This document shows, piece by piece, positions 8,130 to 16,327 of a DNA stretch of 45,979 bases. Source of the DNA: Maricaulis sp963976135 (lineage in GTDB: Bacteria > Pseudomonadota > Alphaproteobacteria > Caulobacterales > Maricaulaceae); assembly GCF_963976135.1 (NCBI RefSeq), contig NZ_CAXBKN010000008.1, positions 1 to 45,979 of the forward strand, written 5' to 3'. Made by a program: the position numbers and the translations under genes. The notes under the pieces were generated by a model. That model saw nothing but the letters and a program-made list of their open reading frames with translations, was not told the origin of the DNA and ran no database searches. The stretch's first letter is position 1, and every line of letters begins with the position of its first letter.

Positions 8130-8890
8130 GTCCTTTGGTCAAACGCCTGGCGGGCCGTGCCGCCGATGAAATCATTGAGACGGGCCGCTTCCTGGTCGGA
8201 GTTGCGGCCGTATGGCTGGGACTGGTGACCTTTGGTTTTGCCGCTTTCCACATTCCCTCGGAAAGTATGCAGCCCTCCCTGGAAGTCGGTGACCGGGTGC
8301 TGGTGTCGAAGTGGGCCTATGGCTATTCGCGGCATTCCCTGCCGCTCGGCGTCGGCTATATGCTGCCGGACAACTGGAATGCACGCCTGGCCTGGTCGGA
8401 GCCGCGCCGCGGCGATGTCGTTGTCTTCCGCGATGAGCGGCAATCCCCGCCGCGCAATCTGATCAAACGCGTTATCGGTATCGGCGGCGATGTCATCGAA
8501 GTGCGCGATGGCCGCCTCTACATCAATGGCGAGGCACCGCCGCGCGTGCTCGAGGATATTCGCAGCTTCCGCGAACACCCGACCCAGCGCGTCCAGACGG
8601 TCACCCATTACACCGAGACCCTGCCGCTGGGGCGCAGCCATCCCATCTATGAGCAGGATGATACCCATCTGCTCGATAATTACGGCCCGGTGACCGTCTT
8701 GCCTGGAACCGTGTTCGTGATGGGTGATAATCGTGACGCCTCGCGCGACAGCCGCGCCTCGCCGGGACCGGGTCTGGTGCCGCTGGCCAATGTGGTCGGA
8801 CGCGCCGAGACCGTGTTGTTCACCTTCGCCCGTTGCCGCCGCGAGGACGGTCTCTACTGCCCGAGCGGGCGTGTCTGGCAGGGTCTGTGA
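8126..8890 (+). CDS. lepB: Signal peptidase I (first of a tandem pair)
   Basis: 254 aa. One N-terminal membrane anchor (about 22-41) is followed by box B PSESMQPSLEVGDR, whose second serine (about S47) is the expected nucleophile. Box D NLIKRVIG contains the general-base lysine (about K114), and box E VMGDNRDASRDSR is intact. The enzyme cleaves signal peptides from exported preproteins on the periplasmic face of the inner membrane. The start ATG overlaps the ybjQ stop by four bases. A paralogue begins one base after this gene's stop; the two share long identical stretches such as KWAYGYSRHSLPLG. No rnc or era gene, the usual alphaproteobacterial lepB neighbours, is nearby. Confidence 0.95.
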   Translation: MSPLVKRLAGRAADEIIETGRFLVGVAAVWLGLVTFGFAAFHIPSESMQPSLEVGDRVLVSKWAYGYSRHSLPLGVGYMLPDNWNARLAWSEPRRGDVVVFRDERQSPPRNLIKRVIGIGGDVIEVRDGRLYINGEAPPRVLEDIRSFREHPTQRVQTVTHYTETLPLGRSHPIYEQDDTHLLDNYGPVTVLPGTVFVMGDNRDASRDSRASPGPGLVPLANVVGRAETVLFTFARCRREDGLYCPSGRVWQGL

Positions 8891-8891
8891 T

Positions 8892-9671
8892 ATGAGCCGG
8901 CTGGAGGCCATGGCCCGGCGTCTGCCGCGCTGGGCACGTCGCGGTCTGGGCGAGGCGCGCGATGCCGTGAATTTTCTCGGCGGCGTTGCGGGCCTGTGGT
9001 TCGCGATGACTTCCGTGGCCTTCGCCTTCTTCTATATTCCGTCTGAAAGCATGCAGCCGACGCTTGAGGTCGGCGACCGCATACTGGTGTCGAAATGGGC
9101 CTATGGTTATTCGCGCCACTCCCTGCCGCTCGGCCTCGGCGACCGTTTGCCCGACAGCTGGGACGGCCGTGTCGGCTGGGCCGTGCCCGAGCGCGGTGAT
9201 GTCGTGGTACTGCGCGATACGCGCCAGAACCTGACGCTGATCAAGCGCGTCATCGGCCTGCCCGGCGATGAGATCGAAGTGCGTGAGGGGCGGCTCTACA
9301 TCAATGGTGGCGCGGTCGAGCGCGAACTGGTCGACCGGCGCAATTACCGGCAGGCGCACGGCTATCCCGAAGTCGTCGAGGTCGCGCACTATCTCGAAAC
9401 CCTGCCGGAGGGCTTCAGCCATGAAATCTATGAGCGCGATGACCACCAGCATCTCGACGAATTCGGGCCGGTCATCATTCCCGCCGGCCGCATTTTCCTG
9501 ATGGGCGATAATCGCGACAATTCCACCGATAGCCGTGCAGCGGACGGACCCGGATTTGTGCCATTATCGCATATCATCGGCCGTGCCGAGACGGTGCCTT
9601 TCACCTTTGCACGCTGCCGCCCGGAGCCGGGGCTGTATTGCCCGGCCGGACGGGTCTGGCACTGGCTGTAA
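8892..9671 (+). CDS. lepB: Signal peptidase I (second of a tandem pair)
   Basis: 259 aa, starting one base after the stop of the first copy (TGA-T-ATG). The frame is open further upstream, inside the preceding gene, but ATG 8892 gives a protein collinear with its paralogue. It has an N-terminal anchor (about 28-48), box B IPSESMQPTLEVGDR with nucleophile near S53, box D LTLIKRVIG with lysine near K118, and box E LMGDNRDNSTDSR. All catalytic elements are intact. Both copies end in a similar cysteine-containing tail (CRPEPGLYCPAGRVW here). The inserts between box D and box E differ most (VERELVDRRNYRQAHGYPE here), so substrate preference may differ. Confidence 0.95.
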   Translation: MSRLEAMARRLPRWARRGLGEARDAVNFLGGVAGLWFAMTSVAFAFFYIPSESMQPTLEVGDRILVSKWAYGYSRHSLPLGLGDRLPDSWDGRVGWAVPERGDVVVLRDTRQNLTLIKRVIGLPGDEIEVREGRLYINGGAVERELVDRRNYRQAHGYPEVVEVAHYLETLPEGFSHEIYERDDHQHLDEFGPVIIPAGRIFLMGDNRDNSTDSRAADGPGFVPLSHIIGRAETVPFTFARCRPEPGLYCPAGRVWHWL

Positions 9672-9715
9672 TACCGCTCTAACCTGCCCACCGGAAACCG
9701 GATCGGGAGAGCGCC

Positions 9716-10588
9716 ATGAGCCTCAAGGACAAGACGATATTCATCACCGGCGCCAGCCGCGGCATTGGCCTGGCAATCGCCGAGCGCTGTGCCCGCGATG
9801 GTGCCAATATCGTCATCGCCGCCAAGTCGGACACCGAGCAGGCCAAGCTGGAAGGCACGATCCATTCAGCGGCTGAAGCCGTCGAGGCGGCCGGCGGCAA
9901 GGCGCTGGCGGTCAGATGCGATATCCGCGACGAAGCCCAGGTCGAGGCCGCTGTCGCGGCTGCGGCGGACCGTTTTGGCGGTATTGATGCGGTGATCAAT
10001 AACGCCTCGGCGATTTTCCCGCGCGGCACCAGCGACGTGCCGATGAAACGCTATGACCTGATGCACCAGGTCAATGGCCGCGGCACATTCATGGTGACGC
10101 AAAAATGCCTGCCCTGGCTGGAGAAGGCGGAAAACCCGCACATCATCGCCCTGTCGCCGCCACTCGATATGCGACCGATGTGGTTCGGTCCGCACGTGGC
10201 CTATACCAGTGCCAAATACCAGATGAGCCTGTGCATTCTCGGCTGGGGCGAGGAATTCAAGGGCCGCATCGCGGCCAATGCGATCTGGCCACGCACCGCT
10301 GTGGCGACGGCGGCGATCTCCAATATCCTCGCCAATGATGAAGCGATGAAATCCTGCCGCAAGCCGGAAATTCTCGCCGAGACGGCCTACCGGGTGCTGA
10401 ACAAGCCGGCGGCCAGCTTCACCGGCAATTTCCTGATCGATGATAGCTTTCTCTATGATGAAGGCGAGCGCGATTTCGAACAGTACAGCTATGTGCCCGG
10501 CATTGAGTTGCTGCCCGATTTCTTTGTGCCGGATGATGTCCCGGCACCACCGGGCGTGAAAATCATGGATGTATCGCTCGGGCATTGA
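9716..10588 (+). CDS. SDR family oxidoreductase (HSDL2-like)
   Basis: 290 aa, a classical short-chain dehydrogenase. It has TGASRGIG for the dinucleotide-binding Rossmann turn (about 11-18), NNAS at about 101, and the catalytic YTSAK. The wider pattern (KRYDLMHQVNGRGTF, LSPPLDM, IWPRTAVATAA, FTGNFLIDD) matches the bacterial relatives of human HSDL2 (hydroxysteroid-dehydrogenase-like 2), often annotated only as NAD(P)-dependent oxidoreductase. No sterol-carrier domain is attached. ATG 9716 follows a GGGAGAG ribosome-binding site. The gene stands 44 bp after the tandem lepB pair. Substrate unknown; lipid or acyl metabolism is a guess from the family. Confidence 0.92.
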   Translation: MSLKDKTIFITGASRGIGLAIAERCARDGANIVIAAKSDTEQAKLEGTIHSAAEAVEAAGGKALAVRCDIRDEAQVEAAVAAAADRFGGIDAVINNASAIFPRGTSDVPMKRYDLMHQVNGRGTFMVTQKCLPWLEKAENPHIIALSPPLDMRPMWFGPHVAYTSAKYQMSLCILGWGEEFKGRIAANAIWPRTAVATAAISNILANDEAMKSCRKPEILAETAYRVLNKPAASFTGNFLIDDSFLYDEGERDFEQYSYVPGIELLPDFFVPDDVPAPPGVKIMDVSLGH

Positions 10589-10659
10589 GGCCGGGCGGGG
10601 CCAGGTGGTTTTGGTTAGCAGGGTTTGCGGCAAATTGAATATCAGAACAGACTGACACT

Positions 10660-11595
10660 ATGAGAACACTGGTCATCGACAATCCGGCCAGCCGGATGCA
10701 TCGCGTTCCGCCCGGTCACCCGGAGCATGAGGGCCGCTATACTGCCGTCCGAGAGGCGCTGACGGGATTGACGCAGCCTGTATGGCATGCGGCAAAACCT
10801 GCCACCATCACCGCGATCGAACGCTTTCACACTGCGGATTATATCGAGCGCGTTCGCGCCGCCTGCCTTACGGCTGGGGCGAGGGATGAATGGGTCGCGC
10901 TCGATCTCGATACCAAGGTCTGCCGCGAATCCCTGGATGCGGCGATGGCGACTGCCGGCGGCGCGATCGACGCAGTCGACCGCATCATGGCGGGCGAAGC
11001 CGATGCCGCCTTCTGTCTGGCCCGTCCGCCCGGCCACCATGCCGAGCCGGACCGGGCGATGGGCTTTTGCCTGCTCAACTCCATCGCCATCGCGGCCCTG
11101 CACGCAATCGAGGTCCATGCGCTGACCCGTGTGGCGATCATCGATATCGACGTGCATCATGGCAATGGCTCGCAATGCCTGGCCGAGATCGATCAGCGCG
11201 TTTTCTTCGCCTCCCTGCACCAGTCGCCACTCTATCCCGGAACCGGCGCGGCCGCGGAGACGGGGTTGAACGGGAATGTCGTCAACCTGCCCCTGAAGGC
11301 GGGGACCGCCGGCGCCGCCTGGCGCGAGGTCTTCGGAGCCCGGATCCGCCCGGCGCTGGCCGCCTTCCGGCCGGAAATCATTTTCGTCTCCGCCGGATTT
11401 GATGCCCATGAGCGCGATCCGGCCGGCGGCCTGGCCCTGCTGGAGGCGGATTTTGCCTGGGCGGCCACGGCGCTGGCAGGGCTCGCCGCAGAATTTGCGT
11501 CCTCGCGGCTTGTTTCCGTGCTGGAGGGCGGATACGACTGCCCCGCGCTCGGTCGCTCGGCGGCTGCCTTTGTGCAGGCTCTGGTCGACGCGTGA
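10660..11595 (+). CDS. Histone-deacetylase-superfamily amidohydrolase
   Basis: 311 aa covering the full HDAC/acetylpolyamine amidohydrolase domain. Zn and catalytic motifs are intact: RPPGHHAE (paired catalytic histidines), IDIDVHHGNGSQ (Zn-binding D and H) and SAGFDAHERDP (third Zn ligand). The enzyme should hydrolyse acetyl-lysine or acetylpolyamine-type amides. In alphaproteobacteria this family member commonly precedes the xseB-ispA-dxs-tlyA cluster, as it does here. The stop overlaps a GTG that could start the next gene. The physiological substrate is unknown. Confidence 0.93.
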   Translation: MRTLVIDNPASRMHRVPPGHPEHEGRYTAVREALTGLTQPVWHAAKPATITAIERFHTADYIERVRAACLTAGARDEWVALDLDTKVCRESLDAAMATAGGAIDAVDRIMAGEADAAFCLARPPGHHAEPDRAMGFCLLNSIAIAALHAIEVHALTRVAIIDIDVHHGNGSQCLAEIDQRVFFASLHQSPLYPGTGAAAETGLNGNVVNLPLKAGTAGAAWREVFGARIRPALAAFRPEIIFVSAGFDAHERDPAGGLALLEADFAWAATALAGLAAEFASSRLVSVLEGGYDCPALGRSAAAFVQALVDA

Positions 11596-11660
11596 AATCT
11601 GGTCAGGCAGGTCGCGACGGGGCGCACCGGCTGAGTGTGTCGGACCCCGCCTGCCGGTCA

Positions 11661-12263
11661 ATGTCCAAATCTGAAATCCTGCCTTCCCCGTCAATACCGG
11701 GACCGATCACCATTGCCCGGCATGGCAAGCCCGATGCCGATCGCACAACCGTGCTCGACTGGCGTGGCTATGAGGCCTGGTGGGATGGATGCTATCAGCC
11801 TGCCGGCCTGCAGGCCGGCCAGGTGCCGCCGGCCGATCTGGTCGCCGCTGCGGCTGCGGCACAAACCGTGTTCGCCAGTACACTGCCGCGGGCGATCGAG
11901 ACGGCGCGTGCCGCCGCGCCGGGCCGCGAACTGGTGATCAATGCCTGTTTCATCGAAGCCGAATTGCCACCGCCGGCCATGTCCGGACGGTTCATGGCCA
12001 AGACCTGGGGCGTGTTTGCCCGCGCCTCCTGGTGGCTCGGCTTCTCGCGCGGCCGTGAAAGCCGCAAGGATGCGGAAAAACGCGCTGCCCTCGCTGCACA
12101 TACCCTGGTCGAGGCGGCGCAATCAGGGCCTGTCCTGCTGTGCGCCCATGGCTGGTTCAACCGGATGATGCGGCCGCATCTGCGGGCGCTGGGCTGGCGG
12201 TGTGTGCGCGATGGCGGCGACAATTACTGGTCCTTCCGCCGCTATGAATACCGTCCGCGCTAA
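11661..12263 (+). CDS. Histidine phosphatase (phosphoglycerate-mutase-like) family protein
   Basis: 200 aa from ATG 11661. ITIARHGKPDADR carries the RHG phosphohistidine motif, STLPRAIETARAA the second arginine, and LLCAHGWFNRMM the second catalytic histidine. The overall length fits the branch-2 histidine phosphatases. A longer form from GTG 11592 (223 aa) would overlap the HDAC gene stop as GTGA. Neither start has a good ribosome-binding site; the shorter is preferred because the extra 23 residues resemble nothing in the domain. The phosphorylated substrate cannot be inferred. The gene is within the HDAC-to-tlyA run, so it is probably in the same transcript. Confidence 0.85.
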   Translation: MSKSEILPSPSIPGPITIARHGKPDADRTTVLDWRGYEAWWDGCYQPAGLQAGQVPPADLVAAAAAAQTVFASTLPRAIETARAAAPGRELVINACFIEAELPPPAMSGRFMAKTWGVFARASWWLGFSRGRESRKDAEKRAALAAHTLVEAAQSGPVLLCAHGWFNRMMRPHLRALGWRCVRDGGDNYWSFRRYEYRPR

Positions 12264-12323
12264 TTGCGCAATTGCCGCCCGGCAGGCGGCTGCCTATGTT
12301 GCAGACCTTGCAGGAGAGTCGTG

Positions 12324-12572
12324 ATGCCCGACACACCCAATGCCGATATCGAGACCATGAGCTTTGAGCAGGCGCTGGCCGAGCTGGAAGCGATTGTCCA
12401 GCAGCTCGAGTCCGGCGAAGTCGAGCTCGAACGCTCGATCGCGATCTATGAGCGCGGTGCCGCGCTGCGGGCGCATTGCGATGGCAAGCTGAAAGATGCC
12501 GAGCTGAAGGTCGAGAAGATTGTTCGCGGCGAGGACGGCAAGCCGGCGCTCGAGCCCGCGGGGCTGGACTGA
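12324..12572 (+). CDS. xseB: Exodeoxyribonuclease VII small subunit
   Basis: 82 aa from ATG 12324, preceded by CAGGAGAG. The sequence MSFEQALAELEAIVQQLESG, then ELERSIAIYERGAALRAHCDGKLKDAELKVEKI, is diagnostic of XseB, a helical hairpin that assembles on the XseA large subunit. The holoenzyme degrades single-stranded DNA in both directions in the cytoplasm. xseA is not in this window, which is normal for alphaproteobacteria. It is the first of the conserved xseB-ispA-dxs-tlyA order, here interrupted by csaA. Confidence 0.96.
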   Translation: MPDTPNADIETMSFEQALAELEAIVQQLESGEVELERSIAIYERGAALRAHCDGKLKDAELKVEKIVRGEDGKPALEPAGLD

Positions 12573-12576
12573 TCCG

Positions 12577-12921
12577 GTGACAGGTTCGAACGCGACGATC
12601 GAGGATTTTCTCAAGCTCGATATCCGGATCGGAACGATCGTGCGCGCCGCCGATTTTCCCGAGGCGCGCAAGCCGGCAATCCGGCTCTGGATCGATTTTG
12701 GCGGCGAGCTTGGCGAGAAGAAATCCTCGGCCCAGATCACAACGCACTACACGCCTGCAAGCCTGGTCGGCAAGCAAGTGCTCGCAGTGGTGAATTTTCC
12801 ACCGCGTCAAATCGGCCCGATGCGCTCTGAAGTGCTGACTCTCGGCGTTTCTGATGGCAAGGGAGAGATCGTGCTGATGACTCCCGATCAGGCTGTACCG
12901 GACGGATCCCGCCTTCACTGA
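12577..12921 (+). CDS. csaA: CsaA-like tRNA-binding-domain protein
   Basis: 114 aa from a GTG at 12577, four bases after the xseB stop; no ATG is available in that stretch. The sequence follows CsaA closely: ATIEDFLKLDIRIGTIV, DFPEARKPAIRLWIDFG, KKSSAQITTHYTP and VVNFPPRQIGPMRSEVL. CsaA is a small dimeric OB-fold protein with tRNA-binding and export-chaperone-like activity described in Bacillus. Its bacterial role elsewhere is uncertain. The frame runs on upstream into xseB, but that part is out-of-frame coding for xseB. Position between xseB and ispA is unusual and suggests insertion into the ancestral operon. Confidence 0.9.
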   Translation: MTGSNATIEDFLKLDIRIGTIVRAADFPEARKPAIRLWIDFGGELGEKKSSAQITTHYTPASLVGKQVLAVVNFPPRQIGPMRSEVLTLGVSDGKGEIVLMTPDQAVPDGSRLH

Positions 12922-13028
12922 GCTGGTTTGCCCGGCCGGTTGAACGGGGCAGTCATGAAACGGGCGGGACAGGCCGGAACCGCCAGGCCGGCAGCAATGG
13001 GCCAGAAGCAACAGGGCAGGCGAGGGTG

Positions 13029-13916
13029 ATGGATAGTTTCGAGCAACGCCTGAATGAGGCCGCCGACCGGGTGACGGTCGCGCTTGATGCCCTCCTGCCC
13101 CGCGCCGAAGGCCCGGAGAGCCAGCTCAATTCGGCGATGCGCTATGCGGCACTCGGACCGGGTAAACGCCTGCGCCCCTTCCTGGCGATGGAATGCGGAC
13201 GGCTGGTGAATGCCGACGAACGCGGATTATTGCGCGTCGCCTCGGCGCTCGAGTGCATTCACGCCTATTCGCTGATCCATGACGATCTGCCCTGTATGGA
13301 TGATGATGATCTGCGCCGGGGCCGGCCCACTGTGCACCGCGCCTATGACGAGGCGACGGCGGTGCTGGCCGGCGATGCGCTGCAGGCGGTCGCCTTCGAA
13401 ATTCTCGCCCATCCCGACACCCATAATCGCGGCAGTGTGCGCGCTCGCCTGGTCGAGCGTCTGTCGCGCGCCTGTGGCCCCTATGGCATGGTTGGCGGGC
13501 AGATGATCGACATTCTTGGCGAACGCCAGGAACTCGATATTTCGATCGTCACGCGCATGCACCGGATGAAGACTGGTGCCCTGATCAGCTATGCCGCCGA
13601 GACCGCCTACATCCTGCGCGATGTCGAGCCGCAAATCCGACGGGCGCTTGAGGGATTTGCCCATGATCTCGGCTTGGCCTATCAGATCACAGACGATTTG
13701 CTCGACGCGACGGGAAGCGCAGCCGACACGGGAAAAGCGGTCGGCAAGGATGCCGGTCAAGGAAAAGCCACCTTTGTCACCATTCTTGGGGTTGAGGGCG
13801 CGCAGGATCGTTCGCAGCATCTGGCAGCGCAGGCCAAGGATCATCTCGAGCCGTTTGGCGCGCGGGCAGACACTCTTAGAGAAGCGGTTGATTATGTTAT
13901 CAATCGCCACTCCTGA
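13029..13916 (+). CDS. ispA: Polyprenyl (farnesyl/geranylgeranyl) diphosphate synthase
   Basis: 295 aa. Both aspartate-rich motifs are present: DDLPCMDDDDLRRGRPTVH (first, near residue 85-100) and ITDDLLDATGS (second), with GPGKRLRPFL as the IPP-binding lysine/arginine region. It condenses IPP with allylic diphosphates in the cytoplasm. IspA-type length and the neighbouring dxs gene make farnesyl diphosphate the likely main product, but chain length is not certain from sequence. ATG 13029 is preferred over GTG 13026 by the GGCGAGGG spacing. The ATG overlaps the stop of a 24-codon reading frame (12955-13029). Confidence 0.95.
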   Translation: MDSFEQRLNEAADRVTVALDALLPRAEGPESQLNSAMRYAALGPGKRLRPFLAMECGRLVNADERGLLRVASALECIHAYSLIHDDLPCMDDDDLRRGRPTVHRAYDEATAVLAGDALQAVAFEILAHPDTHNRGSVRARLVERLSRACGPYGMVGGQMIDILGERQELDISIVTRMHRMKTGALISYAAETAYILRDVEPQIRRALEGFAHDLGLAYQITDDLLDATGSAADTGKAVGKDAGQGKATFVTILGVEGAQDRSQHLAAQAKDHLEPFGARADTLREAVDYVINRHS

Positions 13917-13931
13917 AAGGCCGGTAATCGC

Positions 13932-15857
13932 ATGACGACTAGCACGCCCAATCTCGACCGTATCGCCGCGCCCGCCGATCTGAGAAATCTCGATCGCGAA
14001 AGGCTCATCGCGGTGGCGGACGAATTGCGTGCCGAGACGATCAGTGCGGTCTCGGTGACCGGCGGCCATTTGGGCGCCGGGCTGGGTGTGGTCGAACTGA
14101 CGACCGCCCTGCACCATGTCTTCAACACGCCCGAAGACATCCTGATCTGGGATGTCGGGCACCAATGCTATCCCCACAAGATACTCACCGGCCGCCGCGA
14201 CCGGATCCGGACATTGCGCCAGGGCGGGGGCCTGTCAGGCTTCACCAAGCGCTCCGAAAGCGAATACGATCCATTTGGCGCTGCCCACGCCTCGACCTCG
14301 ATCTCCGCAGCCCTCGGTTTCGCGGTCGCACGCGATCTGAAGGGGCAGAGCAATAATGTCATCGCCGTGATTGGTGACGGCTCGATGTCGGCCGGCATGG
14401 CCTATGAGGCGATGAATAATGCCGGTGGGCTCGACAAGCGCCTGATCGTCATTCTCAACGATAACGACATGTCGATCGCGCCGCCGGTCGGCGCAATGAG
14501 CCATTATTTTGCTCGCCTGGTCTCCTCCAAGAGCTATCGTTCATTGCGCAAGATCGGCAAGGGCGTCGCCAAGGCGATCGGTGTTGAAGGTCCGGCGCGC
14601 AAGGCCGAGGAATACATGCGCGGCATGGCGATGGGCGGCACCCTGTTCGAGGAAATGGGTTTTCGCTATGTCGGTCCGATCGACGGCCATGATCTCGACC
14701 AGCTGGTGCCGGTGCTGCGCAATATCCGCGACGGCGATGACGGACCGGTCCTGATCCATGTCGTGACCCAGAAGGGCAAGGGCTATGCCCCGGCCGAGGC
14801 GGCCGATGACAAATATCACGGCGTCGCCAAATTCAACGTTGTCACCGGCGAACAGCAAAAGGCTGCCAGCGGCCCGCCCGCCTATACCAAGGTGTTCGCG
14901 CAGCAATTGATCCGCGAGGCTGAAGCTGACGACCGCATCGTCGCGATAACCGCAGCCATGCCGGGCGGCACCGGACTCGACCTGTTTGCCAAACGCTTTC
15001 CTGATCGCTGTTTTGATGTCGGCATTGCCGAGCAGCATGCGGTCACTTTCGCGGCCGGTCTCGCTGCCGACGGCATGAAGCCCTTCGCGGCCATTTACTC
15101 GACCTTCCTGCAACGTGGCTATGACCAGGTGGTGCATGACGTCGCTATTCAGGGCCTGCCGGTGCGCTTCGCGATCGACCGCGCCGGGTTGGTTGGGGCC
15201 GATGGCGCCACCCATGCCGGTTCCTTCGATGTCGGTTATCTCGGCGCCCTGCCGGGCATGGTGCTGATGGCGGCCGCCGACGAGATTGAGCTCGCGCGCA
15301 TGGTCGCGACCTCGGCGGGGATTGATGATGGTCCGTCTGCCTTCCGCTATCCGCGCGGCAATGGTCTTGGCCTGGAGATGCCGGCCGTGATCGAACCGCT
15401 TGCGATCGGCAAGGGCCGAATTGTCCGTGAGGGCACGAGCATCGCCCTGTTGTCGCTGGGCACGCGGCTGGAAGAAGCGCTCAAGGCGGCGGATGCGCTC
15501 GGTGCCCAGGGTTATTCCACCACCGTGGCCGATGCCCGCTTTGCCAAACCGCTCGATGAAGATCTCATCCTGCGCCTGGCGCGGGAGCACGAGGTCCTGG
15601 TGACGGTCGAGGAAGGCGCGCGGGGCGGATTTGGTGCTTTCGTGCTGCAGCTTCTCGCTGAACGCGGCGTGCTCGATAGCGGTTTGAAAATTCGCACCAT
15701 GACCTTGCCCGATGTGTTCCAGGATCATGATACGCCCTTCAAGATGTATGACACGGCCGGTCTCAATGCCCGTCACATTGCTGCAACGGCGCTGGAAGCG
15801 CTGGGCCGCAATCAGGACGCCGCCAAATCCGTGATTGCCCCGATGCTGGCCGAATAG
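13932..15857 (+). CDS. dxs: 1-deoxy-D-xylulose-5-phosphate synthase
   Basis: 641 aa, full length for Dxs. The thiamine diphosphate site is visible as GDGSMSAGMAYEAMNNAG (about residue 150). The N-terminal WDVGHQCYPHKILTGRR, the mid-protein FDVGIAEQHAVTFAAGLA and DRAGLVGADGATHAG are all family landmarks. It condenses pyruvate and glyceraldehyde-3-phosphate to DXP, the entry step of the MEP isoprenoid pathway and a source for thiamine and pyridoxal synthesis. It begins 15 bp after ispA and is followed 14 bp later by the GNAT gene, so it is in mid-operon. The organism therefore uses the MEP route. Confidence 0.97.
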   Translation: MTTSTPNLDRIAAPADLRNLDRERLIAVADELRAETISAVSVTGGHLGAGLGVVELTTALHHVFNTPEDILIWDVGHQCYPHKILTGRRDRIRTLRQGGGLSGFTKRSESEYDPFGAAHASTSISAALGFAVARDLKGQSNNVIAVIGDGSMSAGMAYEAMNNAGGLDKRLIVILNDNDMSIAPPVGAMSHYFARLVSSKSYRSLRKIGKGVAKAIGVEGPARKAEEYMRGMAMGGTLFEEMGFRYVGPIDGHDLDQLVPVLRNIRDGDDGPVLIHVVTQKGKGYAPAEAADDKYHGVAKFNVVTGEQQKAASGPPAYTKVFAQQLIREAEADDRIVAITAAMPGGTGLDLFAKRFPDRCFDVGIAEQHAVTFAAGLAADGMKPFAAIYSTFLQRGYDQVVHDVAIQGLPVRFAIDRAGLVGADGATHAGSFDVGYLGALPGMVLMAAADEIELARMVATSAGIDDGPSAFRYPRGNGLGLEMPAVIEPLAIGKGRIVREGTSIALLSLGTRLEEALKAADALGAQGYSTTVADARFAKPLDEDLILRLAREHEVLVTVEEGARGGFGAFVLQLLAERGVLDSGLKIRTMTLPDVFQDHDTPFKMYDTAGLNARHIAATALEALGRNQDAAKSVIAPMLAE

Positions 15858-15871
15858 GCGGCGAAGGGACG

Positions 15872-16327
15872 ATGATGGCGATCAACCGGATGGCGATGCC
15901 GCCGGAGGCGCTGAGCGGCGAAGGGGTTGTGATCCGGCTGGCGGGCCATCTCGAGCCGCAGCCGCCGGTGAATGCGCCCATTCTGAGCTATCTGATCGAA
16001 GTGGCCGGGCAGACGATTGGCGAAATCCGGATCCGGCTTGGCGATAGCGAGGATCTGACGCGCCATTTCGGCCAGATCGGCTATGAGATCTATCCGGCCT
16101 TTCGGGGCCGCGGCCATGTCACCGCAGCCTGCCGTCTGGCGCTCAATTTGATGCGGGATCTGGGCTATGACGCGGTCTGGATCACCTGCAATCCGGAAAA
16201 CCTGGCCTCGCGGCGCGTGTGTGAGAAACTGGGCGCGCAGCTGGTCGAGACCATCAATATCCCGGTGGATCATGTGATGTACGAGCATGGCATCCTGCAA
16301 AAATGCCGCTACCGGGTCGTGTTGTGA
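15872..16327 (+). CDS. GNAT family N-acetyltransferase
   Basis: 151 aa. GYEIYPAFRGRGHVTAACRLAL is the acetyl-CoA binding motif A of the RimJ/RimL-like GNAT branch, followed by WITCNPENLASRRVCEKLGA, the typical motif B. It should transfer an acetyl group to an amine; a protein N-terminus or small molecule cannot be distinguished. ATG 15872 has GAAGGGACG immediately upstream and a second ATG directly follows. The stop overlaps the tlyA start (TGATG at 16325-16329), implying translational coupling. It is inserted between dxs and tlyA, which are often direct neighbours in relatives. Confidence 0.9.
   Translation: MMAINRMAMPPEALSGEGVVIRLAGHLEPQPPVNAPILSYLIEVAGQTIGEIRIRLGDSEDLTRHFGQIGYEIYPAFRGRGHVTAACRLALNLMRDLGYDAVWITCNPENLASRRVCEKLGAQLVETINIPVDHVMYEHGILQKCRYRVVL

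Noticed and set aside
14541..15776. 411-codon minus-strand frame inside dxs
   Set aside because: Antisense shadow of dxs with no signal, motif or ribosome-binding site.
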